Shown here: positions 48,712 to 61,612 of the stretch, piece after piece
Position numbering within the stretch: the stretch's first letter is position 1
Layout of the letters: each line of letters starts with the position of its first letter
NCBI GenBank assembly: GCA_037043235.1
Contig: JAWRVZ010000004.1
Coordinates: 5,607,501-5,671,500, forward strand
Direction: 5' to 3'
Source: Rhodeus uyekii
Lineage: Eukaryota; Chordata; Actinopteri; Cypriniformes; Acheilognathidae
Length of the DNA: 64,000 nt
Made by a program: the position numbers and the translations under genes
Notes under the pieces: generated by a model
What the model saw: only the letters and a program-made list of their open reading frames with translations
Database searches by the model: none
What the model was told of the DNA's origin: nothing

Positions 48712-51700
48712 AATACAAGGTTGCATTTTCAAGATATCAAGATAGAACAAATGCCCTTGATTATGAAATAACTACTGCTGGTCAGATTCGCAGTAGTCAA
48801 CTCAAAGAAGGAGTTTTTTTTTTCTCATGTGTATGTGCTGTGGGAGAATGAGGGGGGAATGGAGGACATTCCACACAAGGAATGTCTCCATAAGAGTTTC
48901 CGGTTTGGAAAGTGGTTCTCTCACTCTGGTAGAAAGCCAAGAGCTGCTTATGCTCTGATGAGCCCATGGTGATAAGGAGAAGCACAGCCAAATCTTCAGG
49001 AAGGTAGATTATCCCACCAAATGCTGGCAAACGCTCAGAGCGTGAGTGTTTTATTTGTTAGAGAAAGAAAGAGGCAGACTGCGAAAGTCAGGTGAAGAGA
49101 CTGAAAAAAAATGATGACAAAGAGAGCCAGGCTGAACGTTGGGGGGGTTGGAGAGAACGAGAGAGAGAGACTTCTTTAGTCTCACTCTACAGCACAGAGC
49201 TTTGCTGAATCCAGGGCAAGCTTCACAAAAGGTTGCAGAACAAAGGCCTGCGAGCAAAGTGTGTGTGCAGGAGAGTATGCATATGTGCGCAGGCAGCGCG
49301 GTGGGAAGGCTCAATCCCATGGTTTGTTAACTCAGAGGCGCACTGTAACTTTAAACAAGAAAACGAGACACTTTGCGTCAGCTGCCAGCTCTCCCGCTCT
49401 CACTTTCAGATGTCGTATTTCTCTTTGAAAAACAGAGCGTTTGCTTATCTTGCAAATTGTCATTCTTCACAGTTCCTAAAAGGTTTATCAAAACCAAAGT
49501 CACTTAAAAACAATCAAGCATGACAGACCAAGAATTGTGGCACATTGTGGATCAGAATAAACCTCTTTGAACATAGGTCACCTTTAGATGAAGGAATGAG
49601 AGGTTTAGAGACTTTGTCATGCTTTCATGTGGTACTTCTGACAAGGGTGGTCAACCCTTGTTGTCAAGGAGACTTTAGTCTCGCAAAGCTAGACATTAAG
49701 TTAACTTACTGACATTTAGGCCAACCGCAGTTTATTTAACTTAACATTTAAGGCAGGGTACATTTGGAATCTATGATAGTACTTTAATATAGTGCAATGC
49801 AAAGAATTTCAGACCATTCAAGTAATAAGAACATTTTATTTGAAGAAAAAAAAAACCCTCAGAAAATAACACAGAAATAAAGTTAGGTTTGTGAATTTGT
49901 AGTTTACCACTGATAACTTGAATTCAGTTCCTAGCAGACCAATAAAAATGTGCACCCAACCTCCGGATGTTGTGTAAAAACCAGTCAGATTGGAACAAAA
50001 TTCAAAACGTACTTTTTTTTCAATTCATGGTGTGGAATTTCAATTGATTTAGCCACAAGCAAAGGCAAGTTGAAAGAGAATTTTAATTGAAATAATTTTA
50101 ATTCAAAGGAGTTTAACACATTCTGACTTTTGCCTTAAAAAAAACTAACTATTGCTTAATAATAGTTAGTAAGGTAGTTAAGTTTAGGTTTTGGGTTGGG
50201 TATTAGGATTAAGGGATGTAGAATATGGTCATGAAGAATAAGGCTTTTTTTCTACAAATCCATTCACTTTAATTCTGCTTCCTCTCATTCAAAATCAAAT
50301 TCACTGCCTCGATATAGATTGGGGAACTGTACTGGAATTTAAAAGGCATTCGTAACCCAATTCTGAATGGTTCACAAACCTGTTCTTGTGTGCGGTATGC
50401 ATCAGATGCTCCGTGAACGGACTGTATGTGATCCATGTGCTTGCTGTCTGAGGTTAAGAAGGCTTCAATTTGGTTGAAGTTTAGACTGAGTCAAGCGGTA
50501 GAATCTCAGCAGGTAATGGGTTCCAGTTCAATTTGACTGATTAGTGCATTGACGAACACAAGGCAATCAACTGGCCAAATCAATCCCTTGTGCGCTTGAT
50601 TAATTTAACAGAGTACCCATAGAGGACTCTTGCTCTATTTGTTCTGGTGACTCAGCTGGTTGCTCAGTACACAACCCTCCACAGGAACTGTGAGGACAAT
50701 GCTGAAGCTCTGGATTTTTAATCTACAAGCCGGTTACCTGTTCTCTTTCCAGATGATAAAGTTATCAGTTGAGGGAGAGGAACAAGATGCTTTACATGTT
50801 TATCACTTTCCTCCACACCCTAAGCTCCATTATGATGTGTCTGCAACAGTTTGAGAGGGCAAGAAACCTTCACATTAGACTCATATTATTACATGTGATA
50901 AGTGTGAGACTCAGAATAGCAGAGGAGGGCGAGAGAAAGAGGAGCAGAGAGGTGTGGGTGGGAAAATGCATTAAAGCCAGAGACAGAGGCTGAGAAAGGC
51001 AGAGAATGGGGGACAATAGGTTAAGTGGGATTGGATAATGGAGAGTGTTTCATCAGAACATGAGGCGAGAGACAGAATCAGGAAAGATGGCAGGGGGTTG
51101 TTGCTGAGGTGAGAGAAGACCAAGGCTTTTTTTGGGCTTCAATAACAAGTGGGGTGACATTTTATCACAAGCTGAAACCTTTCATGATGGTATTAAAGCT
51201 ATTGTGTTTGAAAGACTGATCAACCAGGCAACCTCGGGCAAGTAGCTAATGTCAAAAGGAACATATAGAGGTTTTCCGAGAAAAGCCAGATGAAAGAGAC
51301 TGACCTGGAATGGCCTGGCTTTAAAGAACCTACTGAACTCATAAATAGTGGGTGAGTACAAAAAATGTACACAGAAGATGCACTATATCTTTACAGTTCT
51401 TTGCAATTTATGATGAAATCATTGCTTAAGTGTCAGGAAGATTGCCATGATGCAATCAAAGGAATCCTTCAAAGAAGAAAAACTTAAAGTCATATCATGA
51501 AAAGTCAGAATGTTCTTTTTGAGATTAAAGAGCTTGATGCACTGCAACCTTCAGAGCTAAATACTCTTCGCCATTTATCTTATCTAAAATAAGAGTTTTC
51601 TGAAATAACTAAGGACAATTAAATACCAGAGCAATATAAGAGTTAAGCAACAATATATCAGTATAGTTACAGTATAGTGTGTAGCGCCTGCTAGTCTGTC

Positions 51701-53024
51701 CCATTTATACAACCTAATCATTTCAGTATGATCTTAACTATTTATATAGAACATTTTAAGTGTGGGTGGATGGTTGCTTAATTTTGCTTATTTTTTTTCA
51801 CAATTTGAACCTGATGAATCTTGACATTGTCATCCTGGAATATGGTCATGATGTGTCTTTTTTTAAGAAATGAAAATCTAATTCTGGTTAAAACTGTTGC
51901 AAAACATGGAAACAAAACAATCACTGCAATAATTGTCCATTTACTTAAAAATAATGTTCGTTGCGACAGTTGGTGACACAATTCCATGCACTTCACCGCT
52001 ACATACAAACAAGGGGAAAGCTGTGAACTTTACGGAAATATTCCAAACTACCGTTTTCATGGTTACTAAGAAACATTTGTGGTAAATTTTCAATATTTAC
52101 CTCACCAGTACAAGTGACGGGGAAAATAATCGGAATCTGATCTTGAGCCCTTTGGAGTAATAGCTTCCAAATTCATTGATTAATGATTATCACTCTCACA
52201 AATTACTCTAATCAGGAGTCATCATGGTGTGGTTTTACATAAACAAGGGTATAACGTGAATTCCTTGCATAAACACACATCATAAGATACATGCAAGGGT
52301 TATTCCCACTGAGGAAGAAAAGAGGTCAATTTGTCTATATAAATCAACAAAAAGAACCCGAGCTCAATTACACAGCCTAGAGCAGTACATGATTCCAGTG
52401 AAGGGTGGTATTATTTGTATTGCAAATTAGCGCAGTACTTCTATTAGAGTACACATTTGCGAGTGACTATTTTGCCAAGCACTCACCCCTCAGGAGAGTT
52501 CATTTGGCTGTAATTGAAACACCACCTGCAGCTTTGAGTGAAATCATTAACAAAGGTCACATGTGTCTGCAGTAAGATTACCCCACACATGATGTTAGCA
52601 TTGACTTGCTAATCCACCTGGCCGAGCTTCGCCTGGGGTTGGAGTTTGCCCTTTCCCGTCAATAAGGGATTCTCGGCACAGCGTGTGTGCATGCTTCCTG
52701 CATTAAACAGTTCTGCACCGGGTCTGCTATTGGTCTCAAGTTTTAAACCTGTTATAGCTGCTCAGCATTTCCATTAGGTGAGCGATGCGCTCGCTCATGT
52801 TGCAATGGAATGCAACAGCTTGCTCGAGTGTGCAACGACATCTAGCTCTATATTTACAGCCCATACTGTCATTAGACTGCTGTGTGACTGATGTTATGTA
52901 ATGAGACAAAACAGATCTGATCAGAATGAATTGTAAACCAAGTAGATAGCAATGTAATGCAAAGATTATAGGTGTTGCCATTAAACAAGTAAATTTAAAG
53001 ATATTAGCATTCAGTTATGTTTTA
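48712..53024. other. intergenic
   Basis: It includes a GA-rich stretch (about 50925-51010), a dispersed repeat fragment at 50140-50250 and a non-repetitive stretch at about 52150-52730 that may be a conserved element. No gene is recognised. Confidence 0.5.
50140..50250. repeat. cyprinid dispersed repeat fragment
   Basis: GGTATTAGGATTAAGGGATG, then TAGAATATGGTCATGAAGAA and TAAGGC, match a dispersed repeat I know from cyprinid genomes. Its ends are not definable here. Confidence 0.5.
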
Positions 53025-53238
53025 ACAGGAGGGGCAAACCCTTTTTCACGCAGGGCCATGTAGGTTTGAATTTCGTTTTCCCTTAACAATAACAACCTTC
53101 ATTTAAAAACTGCATTTTGTGTTTTCTTGTGTTATCTTTGAATAATATTTAAATTTGTTTGATTATCTGAAACAAGTGTGAAAAACATGCAAAATAATAA
53201 GAAATCAGGAAGGGGGCAAACACTTTTTCACATCACTG
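53025..53238. mobile_element. Tc1/mariner-like element, terminal part
   Basis: The right end AAGGGGGCAAACACTTTTTC, ACATCACTG followed by TA, and the inner copy GGAGGGGCAAACCCTTTTTC (53027-53046) are the two direct repeats inside one long terminus of a Tc1-like family common in fish. The transposase and the other end are missing. Confidence 0.65.
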
Positions 53239-53690
53239 TATACAAGTATATATATACACACACACATTTTGGTCGTCCAATTCAGTTGTGGGTGAACAGT
53301 GGTTATAGAGTTTCGAAGAAACTGTTAAAATGACAGTGCCTGCAGCTTCCCCTGCTGGCTTTGAGATTGAGATGAAAGTGAGCGCGAGAGGGGCTGCGTT
53401 GTGGCAGACTCGCTAGAGCGAGTCACTTCAACTATAAAACATGTGCCCAGGGCAGGTCATGCGTTATGCATTGATCCATGTAACTGTGGCAGGAAAACAC
53501 CACATGGCAATTCCCTGCCGCTGCCAAATCTGTTCTTTTTAGACTGGAAAAGTGGCCAGCGTGGCATGGTCCTACAGCAGTACAATTAGACTCTCTCACA
53601 TTAATAGGGCACAGTCTTTGAAAGGAAAAGACATATGCTGACAAATAAACACATTTTTTCAATACATTTCACAGACCAACAATGTTAATA

Positions 53691-53880
53691 CAGTGGAATA
53701 CGGTTATGTCGACGGCCTCGGGGGTTGCAAAAAAGCATCGAGATAACGATGATCGAGAAAACCAAAAGCCAATATGCCGATTTATTTGATGAAGCGATCA
53801 GCATGCAATACAAATATACATACACTGCATATGTTTGCTAACAGCAAAAGGCATATGTGCACCAACTAACAGCAGAGATT
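53691..53880. mobile_element. pogo/Tigger-like element, family C, truncated
   Basis: After TA the sequence CAGTGGAATACGGTTATGTC matches the left end of the 18794 element and stays similar for about 190 bp, to GCACCAACTAACAGCAGAG. The right part is missing; another dispersed repeat starts at about 53885. Confidence 0.8.
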
Positions 53881-53884
53881 TTTT

Positions 53885-53970
53885 GACCTGGGATGTAAAC
53901 CTATTGTGGGAGACCTCCAAAACTAAATTAGGAACCTTTGAAATAGCTTAATAATGGCAGTTTAAGACAT
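53885..53970. repeat. dispersed repeat shared with 13230-13325
   Basis: GATGTAAACCTATTGTGGGA and TAGCTTAATAATGGCAGTTT parallel the 13.2-kb copy. It directly follows the truncated family C element, so it probably marks the host sequence or a second insertion. Confidence 0.6.
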
Positions 53971-55044
53971 CTCTACAGTTTCAGGGATTTAAGTGCTTTG
54001 CTGAAGCAGAATCCATAGGATCAACGCAATGGAAGCACACTAAATTCTTGATCCAATACGATAGAATCCAAAATGTGATTTCTCATATTTACAGGTATAT
54101 ACTCGACTTTGTGGCATTTCTTTCCCAGCAGGGGTGACTGGAGGACAGCTTTGCATTTGCAGGATTCACAAAGCGCTTGTAAATCTCTCAGCGTTGCTAA
54201 TGCCATACAGATGTGCGGTGGGTGAGGTTTCTGCTAAAGCTAGGAACAAGTCCATGGCCGACCGCAGCAGAAGAATCGCACTTGGGTGGGCGGTTTATTG
54301 ATCTGGTGTCAGAAGCAGATTAGACTGTGTTAAGTTTACACACACACTCATGGATGGGATAGATTAGAAAGAAATCAACACCCTTACGCTTTAGCCGCAG
54401 GTCCTGTCAGGTTAGAATACAATAAAGCATGTATGAAAGACATACTGGAAAATAAATGGAAAAAAAAGAAGTATATATACACACAAACATGCACAAAAAT
54501 CACTTCATATTATTCGCTAATCAAATTTCCTTAGTACTAACAAAATCAGTGCAGCATTATTTACCCTGTCAGAAATTATTTTAACCTCAATGTGATTCTA
54601 AATTATCTATGGAATGGTGGGTGTATCTAGATTATTACATTCATTTTACGTACCAAGGTTTCATTCCTCCTGCAGTCCTGAAGATAACAAACTGTATGAT
54701 GGGTGAAGCAATCACTAAAGGTTCAAAAGTCAACAATCACCTTGAGAGTGTAATGGACTCTGTAATAGTGCAGTCAGAGATTACATAAGGACAAGTGCAG
54801 CCAATAGCAACAAATTCCACTGAAGTATATTAGCATCTTATCTCACTTGACACACTTTCCAGAGTTTGACTTCTAAGTACTAAGTTACTCATTCTCAAGA
54901 ATGTTACACAGCCAACATCTTTTACATCTTGACAGCTGACGATCATGTGTTGCTATGGAGTGAGTCAGAGTAATCAATTACTAACATGAATTAAAATCAC
55001 ATTCACTCCTTTAATTAGTTTCAATCAGAGTTAAAGTCTTGATA
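53971..55044. other. intergenic, no feature recognised
   Basis: No repeats or genes are identifiable by eye. Confidence 0.5.
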
Positions 55045-55480
55045 TACACTACCATTCCAAAGTTTTTTGTTGTTGTTTTTGAAATAAATCTTTTTTGCTC
55101 TCTATAACTGCATGTATTTGATCAAACTCACAGTTAAAACATTAATATTGTGAAATATTATTATATTTTAATATATTTTCAAGTGTAATTTATTACTGTG
55201 ATGGCAAATCTGTATTGTCAGCAGCCATTCCTTGCAGTTTTTATTGTGATATGATCCTTCAGAAATCATCATGCTGATTTGCTGCCCAAGAAACACTGAT
55301 TATCATCCATAATTTTGAAAATAGTTGTGCTGCTTTATACAGTATTTTATTACATATGTTTAAACTAATACAGTTTTCAGAAGTTCAAAAGAACAGCATT
55401 TATTTGTAACGTTACAAATTTCTTCACTGTCACTTTTGATCAATTTAATGCATCCATGTTAAATAAATACATAAATCTTT
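55045..55480. repeat. abundant cyprinid interspersed repeat
   Basis: It starts TACACTACCATTCCAAAGTT, the usual end of this family, and continues through ATGATCCTTCAGAAATCATC to CTTTTGATCAATTTAATGC and ATCC. This is the most complete copy in the window. Confidence 0.75.
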
Positions 55481-55526
55481 TTATTATCATTATTTTACAG
55501 ACCCAGAACTTTACTCTTTACATGGC

Positions 55527-55530
<4 letters not shown>

Positions 55531-55561
<31 letters not shown>
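55531..55561. repeat. (TTA)n microsatellite
   Basis: There are about ten TTA units. Confidence 0.95.
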
Positions 55562-55562
<1 letters not shown>

Positions 55563-56424
55563 GAAGTTGCTATCCATTTCTAGCAATTTTCACAAGATTT
55601 TCATGGCCTCCAGAATATTTTGTTGTATGAATATCTGAACATGTAATATACCAAAAGAAAAACAGAGCCTCTGCTTTTAAACAAGCCAACAAAAACATTT
55701 TATTCTAGCTTAATGCATTTTTTAATCAACATTTTAATGAAGTAATTAATGTGACTCCAGTGCTTTTACCTCAGTTTTATGAAGAGAGTGCTTTGCTAGA
55801 GTAACAAAGAAAACCTTTTTTTTACCACTTTATTTACAAAATATTAATCTTTGATCACATGAATTACTTTTGTTTTTACTACCTTTCTGGGACTTGAAAG
55901 TCATAGTTGGAAAGGCTGTCAACAGAGGGAAAGAACACTCAGATTTCATTAAAAACACCTTCATGTGTGTTTTCCGAAGATGAACAAATGTCTTACAGGT
56001 TTGGAACGACATGAGGGTGAGAAATTAATTACAGGATTTTAATTTTTGGGTGAACTAACCCTTGAAGTGCACGGTGTCTCATTTCAAACAAAATTCTGGC
56101 AGCATTGACAAGGTGAGGAAAGTCCTTGACAATACCAGGACTCCTTGATAGAGAGGAAGGGGAGAGAAGGAGGGAGGGAGGAGAGAGTAGCGGGGTGACA
56201 CATTTTAATGACATGCTGAGTTGATGAGACCTCCTGATGCAGCCCCTCACTGCGTGTGTGTGACAATGACAGAATATGTTTTCAACATAGATATTTACAA
56301 TCTGTTTGTTAGCATGTTAGCTGCAGCTGAAAGTGTGATATGATTGATGGATTTGACTTTCAATATGTAAATTGGACTGAACGTGTCATCTTCATGTTTG
56401 CAAAGAACAGTGCACACTCCAAAA
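55562..56424. other. intergenic, no gene
   Basis: A GA-rich run (GGAGAGAAGGAGGGAGGGAG) lies near 56160. Otherwise featureless. Confidence 0.5.
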
Positions 56425-56480
56425 CTTAGGGAGCTGCCTATCTAGACAGCATTTTAAGGTCTCATAAACAAGCTCCTGAT
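56425..56480. repeat. single distant unit of the ~57-bp repeat
   Basis: GGAGCTGCCTATCTAGACAG and then CATTTTAAGGTCTCAT match the unit of the 18.3-20.2 kb array, 36 kb away. It shows that the unit is part of a dispersed family. Confidence 0.5.
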
Positions 56481-56684
56481 GCAAAGTCAGTCTCAAATGT
56501 TAAGAACGTATATTTGACCAGAGTATCCTTCGGTGAAAAGGCAAGTTAAAAAAAATAATCCAAAAAATATATAATAATCCTTTCATGACTCTATACATTT
56601 AGATAAATATGAAAGTATTTATTAGATTAAAAAAAGTTTTATGAAAACAGTCAGTCAATCTAATTGAAAATTGGTTACACTGGT

Positions 56685-56815
56685 TTAAGTACAGAGTAAT
56701 ATTAGAGTTAAGATTAGGGTTTGGTTTAGTTGCATGAAATTATGGATAATTTATAGTTTATTACTAAAGTAACTACGTGTAACAGTAATACTAAAAAAAA
56801 AAAAGTGCTATCTGA
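56685..56815. repeat. cyprinid dispersed repeat fragment
   Basis: GGTTACACTGGTTTAAGTAC, ATTAGGGTTTGGTTTAGTTG and CTAAAGTAACTACGTGTAAC resemble a dispersed repeat of the AAAGTGTTACC type. The match is partial. Confidence 0.4.
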
Positions 56816-56894
56816 AAATTTACTAGATTAAAATTACGAAATTATGTACAAACATTGAAATGTTTGGGTAAGTCACTAACGTGCACTAAGGATG

Positions 56895-57286
56895 CATTTA
56901 TCTGATCAATAATAATGTTTCACATTTTTCTGTAAGAACATTAATATGAACGATGTTTGAAATATTATATTTTGAAATGTAATTTATTACTGTGACAACA
57001 AAGCTGAATTTTAGTCACTGAATTTCAGTCTTCAGTGCCACATAATTCTACTGAAATCATACTGATATGTTGATTCGGTGCTCAATCAACATTTTTTATC
57101 AATCAATCATGAAAACCATTGTGCTGCTTAACATTTTTGTGAAACTGATACACGTTTCCAGGATTCTAGGATGAATAGAAAGTTCAAAAGAATTGCATTT
57201 ATTTGAAGTAGAAATCTTTTGTAACCTTATGAATCTCTTTACTGTCACTTTTGATTCATCCTCACTGAATAAAGGTAGTCATGTCT
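56895..57286. repeat. abundant cyprinid interspersed repeat
   Basis: GGATGCATTTATCTGATCAA, GTCTTCAGTGCCACATAA, GAATAGAAAGTTCAAAAG and TACTGTCACTTTTGATTCAT are in the family's order. A short further piece (TTTGATTCAGCAAGGATGCA) lies near 58220. Confidence 0.72.
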
Positions 57287-58642
57287 TATTCTACTGATTC
57301 TTTTTTTTTTTTGTATAAGAACAGTATGAAATAAAACTGCATGAGAAAACTGAAAAAGATGTAAGCATTATATTTAGACCACAATATAACAAAACTAATT
57401 GCATCTCTGGGCCTTTTTTAAAAAAGAAAAAGAAGAGAAGAGAACAAAAGAAGAACGTACCAAATCCGTCAGTTGTATGAGGTTGCATTAGGATGCGATA
57501 CAGACTCACTACGTTTTCTAATAATGCTTGGATGTTTTGTGTGTTGGCTGCTTCTGTCTATACGGATTACGACCATCATACTTCATGTGTGCGTGTGTGT
57601 GCAGTGAGCAGATGTAATGCACACCACTCAGGCAGTGAGAGCTGTGCTGCAGGAGTCACAGAGGGCAGTCTAGGGGGTGACAAGCTAACACATTCAGCCA
57701 TGCACATGTAAGGAGATCTGTCTCTCTACACTATATCCCTATGGGCACTCCATGTTTATGCGAGTGTGAGGAATGAGAGAAAAGACAAAGCCAAGCATGT
57801 GACAGACCCACAACCTTGCAAACTATGAACAGAAAAAAAAGTGGATAGAGTGAATGGACACCAGGCTCTATCAATGCGAAGCAATGTAGAAGGTATCAGG
57901 AGCTTAGAAAATGAATGGCTGGTTTACAAAATAACAAAGCTAGGTTGAAAGTTAGTCAAACAACAATCATTGAAAAGCTATGAGCTCAGAGAATGAAGTG
58001 CGAAGGCGTTTGAGACAGCCTCTAGCTCTTTTTCACAGTTTTGTTTAGGACAAAGGCGAGAGCAAGTGCTGCTTTTGCCTGACGTCATACACTTTTTTTC
58101 TCTCTTTAGCTATAGGTTAGCGTGTCTCTCCATTAGGTATTATTAAATGTAACCAATACCTTAAGTTTTAATAAATTTGATTCACTGAGGTCAGTATTCG
58201 TTTTTTAAAGAAATAAATTATTTGATTCAGCAAGGATGCATTAAGTATTGAATGGGACGTTGATTTGAGTCTACTAGAATGTTTTTGTGCTTAAATGTTC
58301 AAAAAGACACTCCCTCCCCCCCTTTTTTACATTGTTGCAGCACCTCTATTCCCAGTCTGTCAGTAACGCTTTCTTTAGTTCCATTCTCTTTGAATCCCTC
58401 CTCCCAAAAAGCGCAATGCATTCTAATGGGTCGGCTGGACCAATGTGTTGTGATTGGTCAAGCACTTTGAGCATGTTCCAGAAATGTTACACCTCTTAAC
58501 ATAACCATTTATTTGAGTTTCAACGCAACTCAGAAGAAAACTTGTTCAGAAACGTATTGAGAATATCTCCCTTTAGAGTGAACTTTGTGCTTTGTAATTT
58601 TGCAGAGCTTTTTCATGCTCAGAAAACATTACACATACACAA
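57287..58642. other. intergenic, no gene
   Basis: It contains a T-run at about 57301-57312 and a small piece of the abundant cyprinid repeat near 58215-58245. Short frames only. Confidence 0.5.
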
Positions 58643-58912
58643 TGTGGCAAGCAGGACGGGGCCAAGAACCATGGGAATGGAGCGAGGCGAGAGGCGCAAG
58701 TACTGCCACACAGGTCTTGAGTCTCATGGAGGAGCTCTGGAAAGATAAAAGGAGTGATGACAATGTAAGAGAAGAGAAGTCCAGGCCTGGACTTTATGTT
58801 GTGTTTTATTTTGTTTATATGCGGCAGGGGTCTTTACCTTCGTTTTGTTATGTTTGGATAAAGGTTTGCTGGTTCTTGCCGCCTCCTTGCATGAGCCTTT
58901 AACAATGCTACA
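58643..58912 (+). mobile_element. retrotransposon LTR
   Basis: This stretch starts TGTGGCAAGCAGGACGGGGC and ends TTTAACAATGCTACA, so has TG...CA ends. It is followed after one base by TGGTGCAGAAACC, a primer-binding-site-like sequence, as expected for a 5' LTR. It resembles LTRs of fish gypsy-like or related elements. No second LTR and no pol is visible in the window. Confidence 0.65.
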
Positions 58913-58913
58913 T

Positions 58914-59250
58914 TGGTGCAGAAACCAAAGAGCCTTTGCCATTGAGGGAAATCCATTGTGCCACTGAGCGGAGCAATCTGCCGGCGTGGACGAGAACTTG
59001 CTACTGTCCGCCTGGGTTGTGGCAGGGCGGCTGCGTCCAAGAGGGAGCGGTGGAGTCACCGCCGTTCTTTGCCTGAGGCCGGAGCTTCATGCCGTCCACC
59101 ATGACGGGAAGGAGCAGGGAACAGGGGGACTCGATGATAGGTGCCTAAAGACAGACGACATTGCCATCCACCAGGCATTGGAAGAGATAGAGTGCTGTCC
59201 ATGAGGGGTATCCAGCACATCGCTAAAACAATTTTGTTCCTCTCTCTTCT
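58914..59250 (+). mobile_element. LTR element leader remnant
   Basis: A PBS-like TGGTGCAGAAACC is followed by GC-rich sequence unlike its surroundings (GGCGGCTGCGTCCAAGAGG). A possible gag start (ACCATGACGGGAAGG, 59098) opens only a short frame. The element seems truncated or internally deleted soon after. Confidence 0.45.
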
Positions 59251-61562
59251 CACTCTCGCCTTATCCTTACGTCTCATTTTCTCTGGTCTGTCCCTACTCC
59301 TAGGTTCTGCCTTCTTCCTGGAGAGTGGAGACTTTACACTCTACATACATTTTATACATTGGGACAGATCACCATGCAAACGTATGCTTGTGCACCTAAA
59401 CTGAAAACAAATGTGGTTCAGAAATAAATTGAAAGGATGCACAACGGCACCATTGTCCCCTCTGCTTATGGAAAGAGGAAGGGAGGAATGAAGAGAGGCA
59501 CTTTTGACAGGTTGGCTTGCTGCCTCTGTGGCTTCCAATTCCCCCGGTCTCTTCCAGCAGAAGTTCTCTCTTCCAATGGCAACTTGTGCTAAAATATTAA
59601 TAATTTTGGAGTTTTGTTTCAAATGGAAAGCAAATAAGAGACTGCAGCTTCTCAAAGCAGCAGTTTTTTCAAAGTTGAGATTTATGGTGTGGTTTCTAAA
59701 TCTCTGTGGTGAGAACTTGCAGATTGATTTCTGAAAACTATACTTTGCTATGCAGACTTAGGAAGCTTTTACACAAACATGGTGCTTATGAAAAGTTGAA
59801 TGAATCCAAGCAAGCCTCTTATACAAAAATAAAAGTCAACTTCTTTTAAGCAGGAAATACCTTCAATGGAGCAAACAAAGGGAGTATATTCACATTACAG
59901 TCAAGCTACTTGAACTTGACACCTCGGCTAATTGTTACCATAGCCTTGGCTATACAGCACGAGATTCAGCACAGCGTAAAGTGCCTTTGCAATTTGAGAG
60001 CTAACGAAGGGACAATGGTTTATAGACACTCACTCTCTCTCTCTGTCTCTAACATGCACTAGCGTACTAAAAATCAACCTTGTTAGATAGGCAGGGGTAA
60101 TGGTTTCCAACGGCTGATAGCAAACGTCTGCTGCAAGTGAGGAGGGATTTAACCCGCACTCTCAGGGACGTACTACTTTAATTTCTCCGTTTAACAGGAG
60201 CGACTTAACGGATGCTGCTTACGCCAATTAGAGTGTATCCGGAAGCTCGACATGTGGGAACTGTTGATGCAAGCACTCTCAATGGGCCTCTGTATCTCTC
60301 TATAGCTCAGTTGCTTTATGCTTTTTGCTCTACTTGTCATGTGAATGAGAGAAAAAGCCTCCAAAGCATGAGACATCAGAAGGATTTTTACTTGCAAACA
60401 AGAGGATTTGGTCCTCCTCTACTGAAGTAACAAATGAAGGTTCATTACATCCCTAAAATTGACAAATGAGCATATAAAGATTCAACAGACATTCAGAGAC
60501 CGAAAAGGACAGATGGCACAAAAGAAATCTTACTTGCAGTCATTGGAGAAGGCAAGCCGGAGAAGAGCAGATTAATTTCTTCTTTAGAGTTATTCATGTG
60601 CTCAAGTACCGGAATCGCACCACTTAAAAGGGAAAGAGATTGAGTTCTCTATTAGTATGGCACACTGGGGGGATCCTGGGTGTGAGGTGAACACATTGTC
60701 CTTGTTCTGTTAGCAGTAAACGTAGAGCACGTCAAGACAGTTTGAGGGAATGTGTCAGATTTGACCAGCCTAACGTAATGACATCTGACAGCGGAGGAAA
60801 CGAATCTCGTCTTTAATGGCGAAGTATAAAATATTTATAATGTTACAATATTTTCTCCTATTCAGATTTAATATACAACTGAGTAGGCCATTAATAAGAA
60901 CATTTCCGTAACGTAGGGTTGGGAATTTATTCCTTCACATTCATTCACAGTTCCAGAGATGTATGACGTTCGGTTCAGTTAACGGGTCCCACATGTGCCT
61001 TTTTTCACCCACACAGATATTGTAACATTTCATTAAAATACTCTTTCAGAGATTCTTGCAGTAATATTTTGCAATGGTGCTGCAAAACTGACTCGGAGAT
61101 GGTTCTTTTTGGTGAATGAAACCTTAATGACAACGTTTAGCTGAAGATGCAAATTACGTATTTTGTCAGTATCTCTCTATTGTCCAATAGAAATACAGTT
61201 CCACCAAATATTAATTTCTTTTTACTCTATGAAAAGAATTGAAAGAGTAGCCAGTATTGTTAAAAGCAACCAAAATTCCCATTTACAGCTCCAAGCCATA
61301 TCTAGAGACAAAATGTTACAATGTTCCCACCAAGAAACTAGAATTATTTTATTTTATTTCCACATTAATCCCGCACATAGTCACGCATACTCGACGCACA
61401 CCGACTCTTTTTGAACCGTTCAAAGCTTAAAAAAATCACGCACAAACCGCCTTCGACGCACATCCATTTACAATCACTGACGGTCCACGTTCGTTCCACT
61501 GACAAATTACGCATATGACGCACGCTCCGCGCAGAAACGAAAATCTGTGCGTAATTCATGCG
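59251..61562. other. intergenic, no gene
   Basis: About 59890-60170 looks non-repetitive and could be a conserved element. About 61380-61555 is rich in ACGCA/TGCGT motifs (GACGCACA, ACGCATA) leading into the 61563 foldback, which suggests that both belong to one decayed element. Confidence 0.45.
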
Positions 61563-61612
61563 TTAAGGGCCAGTCACACAGCGTGATTCATCGCTGTGTG
61601 ACTGGCCCTTAA
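61563..61612. repeat. 50-bp TTAA-bounded foldback
   Basis: Perfect 21-bp arms (TTAAGGGCCAGTCACACAGC and G) surround an 8-bp loop TGATTCAT. TTAA at both ends suggests two fused ends of a piggyBac-type element. Confidence 0.9.

Noticed and set aside
58724..59059. A 111-codon minus frame
   Set aside because: It is antisense to the LTR and its leader, so is not a host gene.
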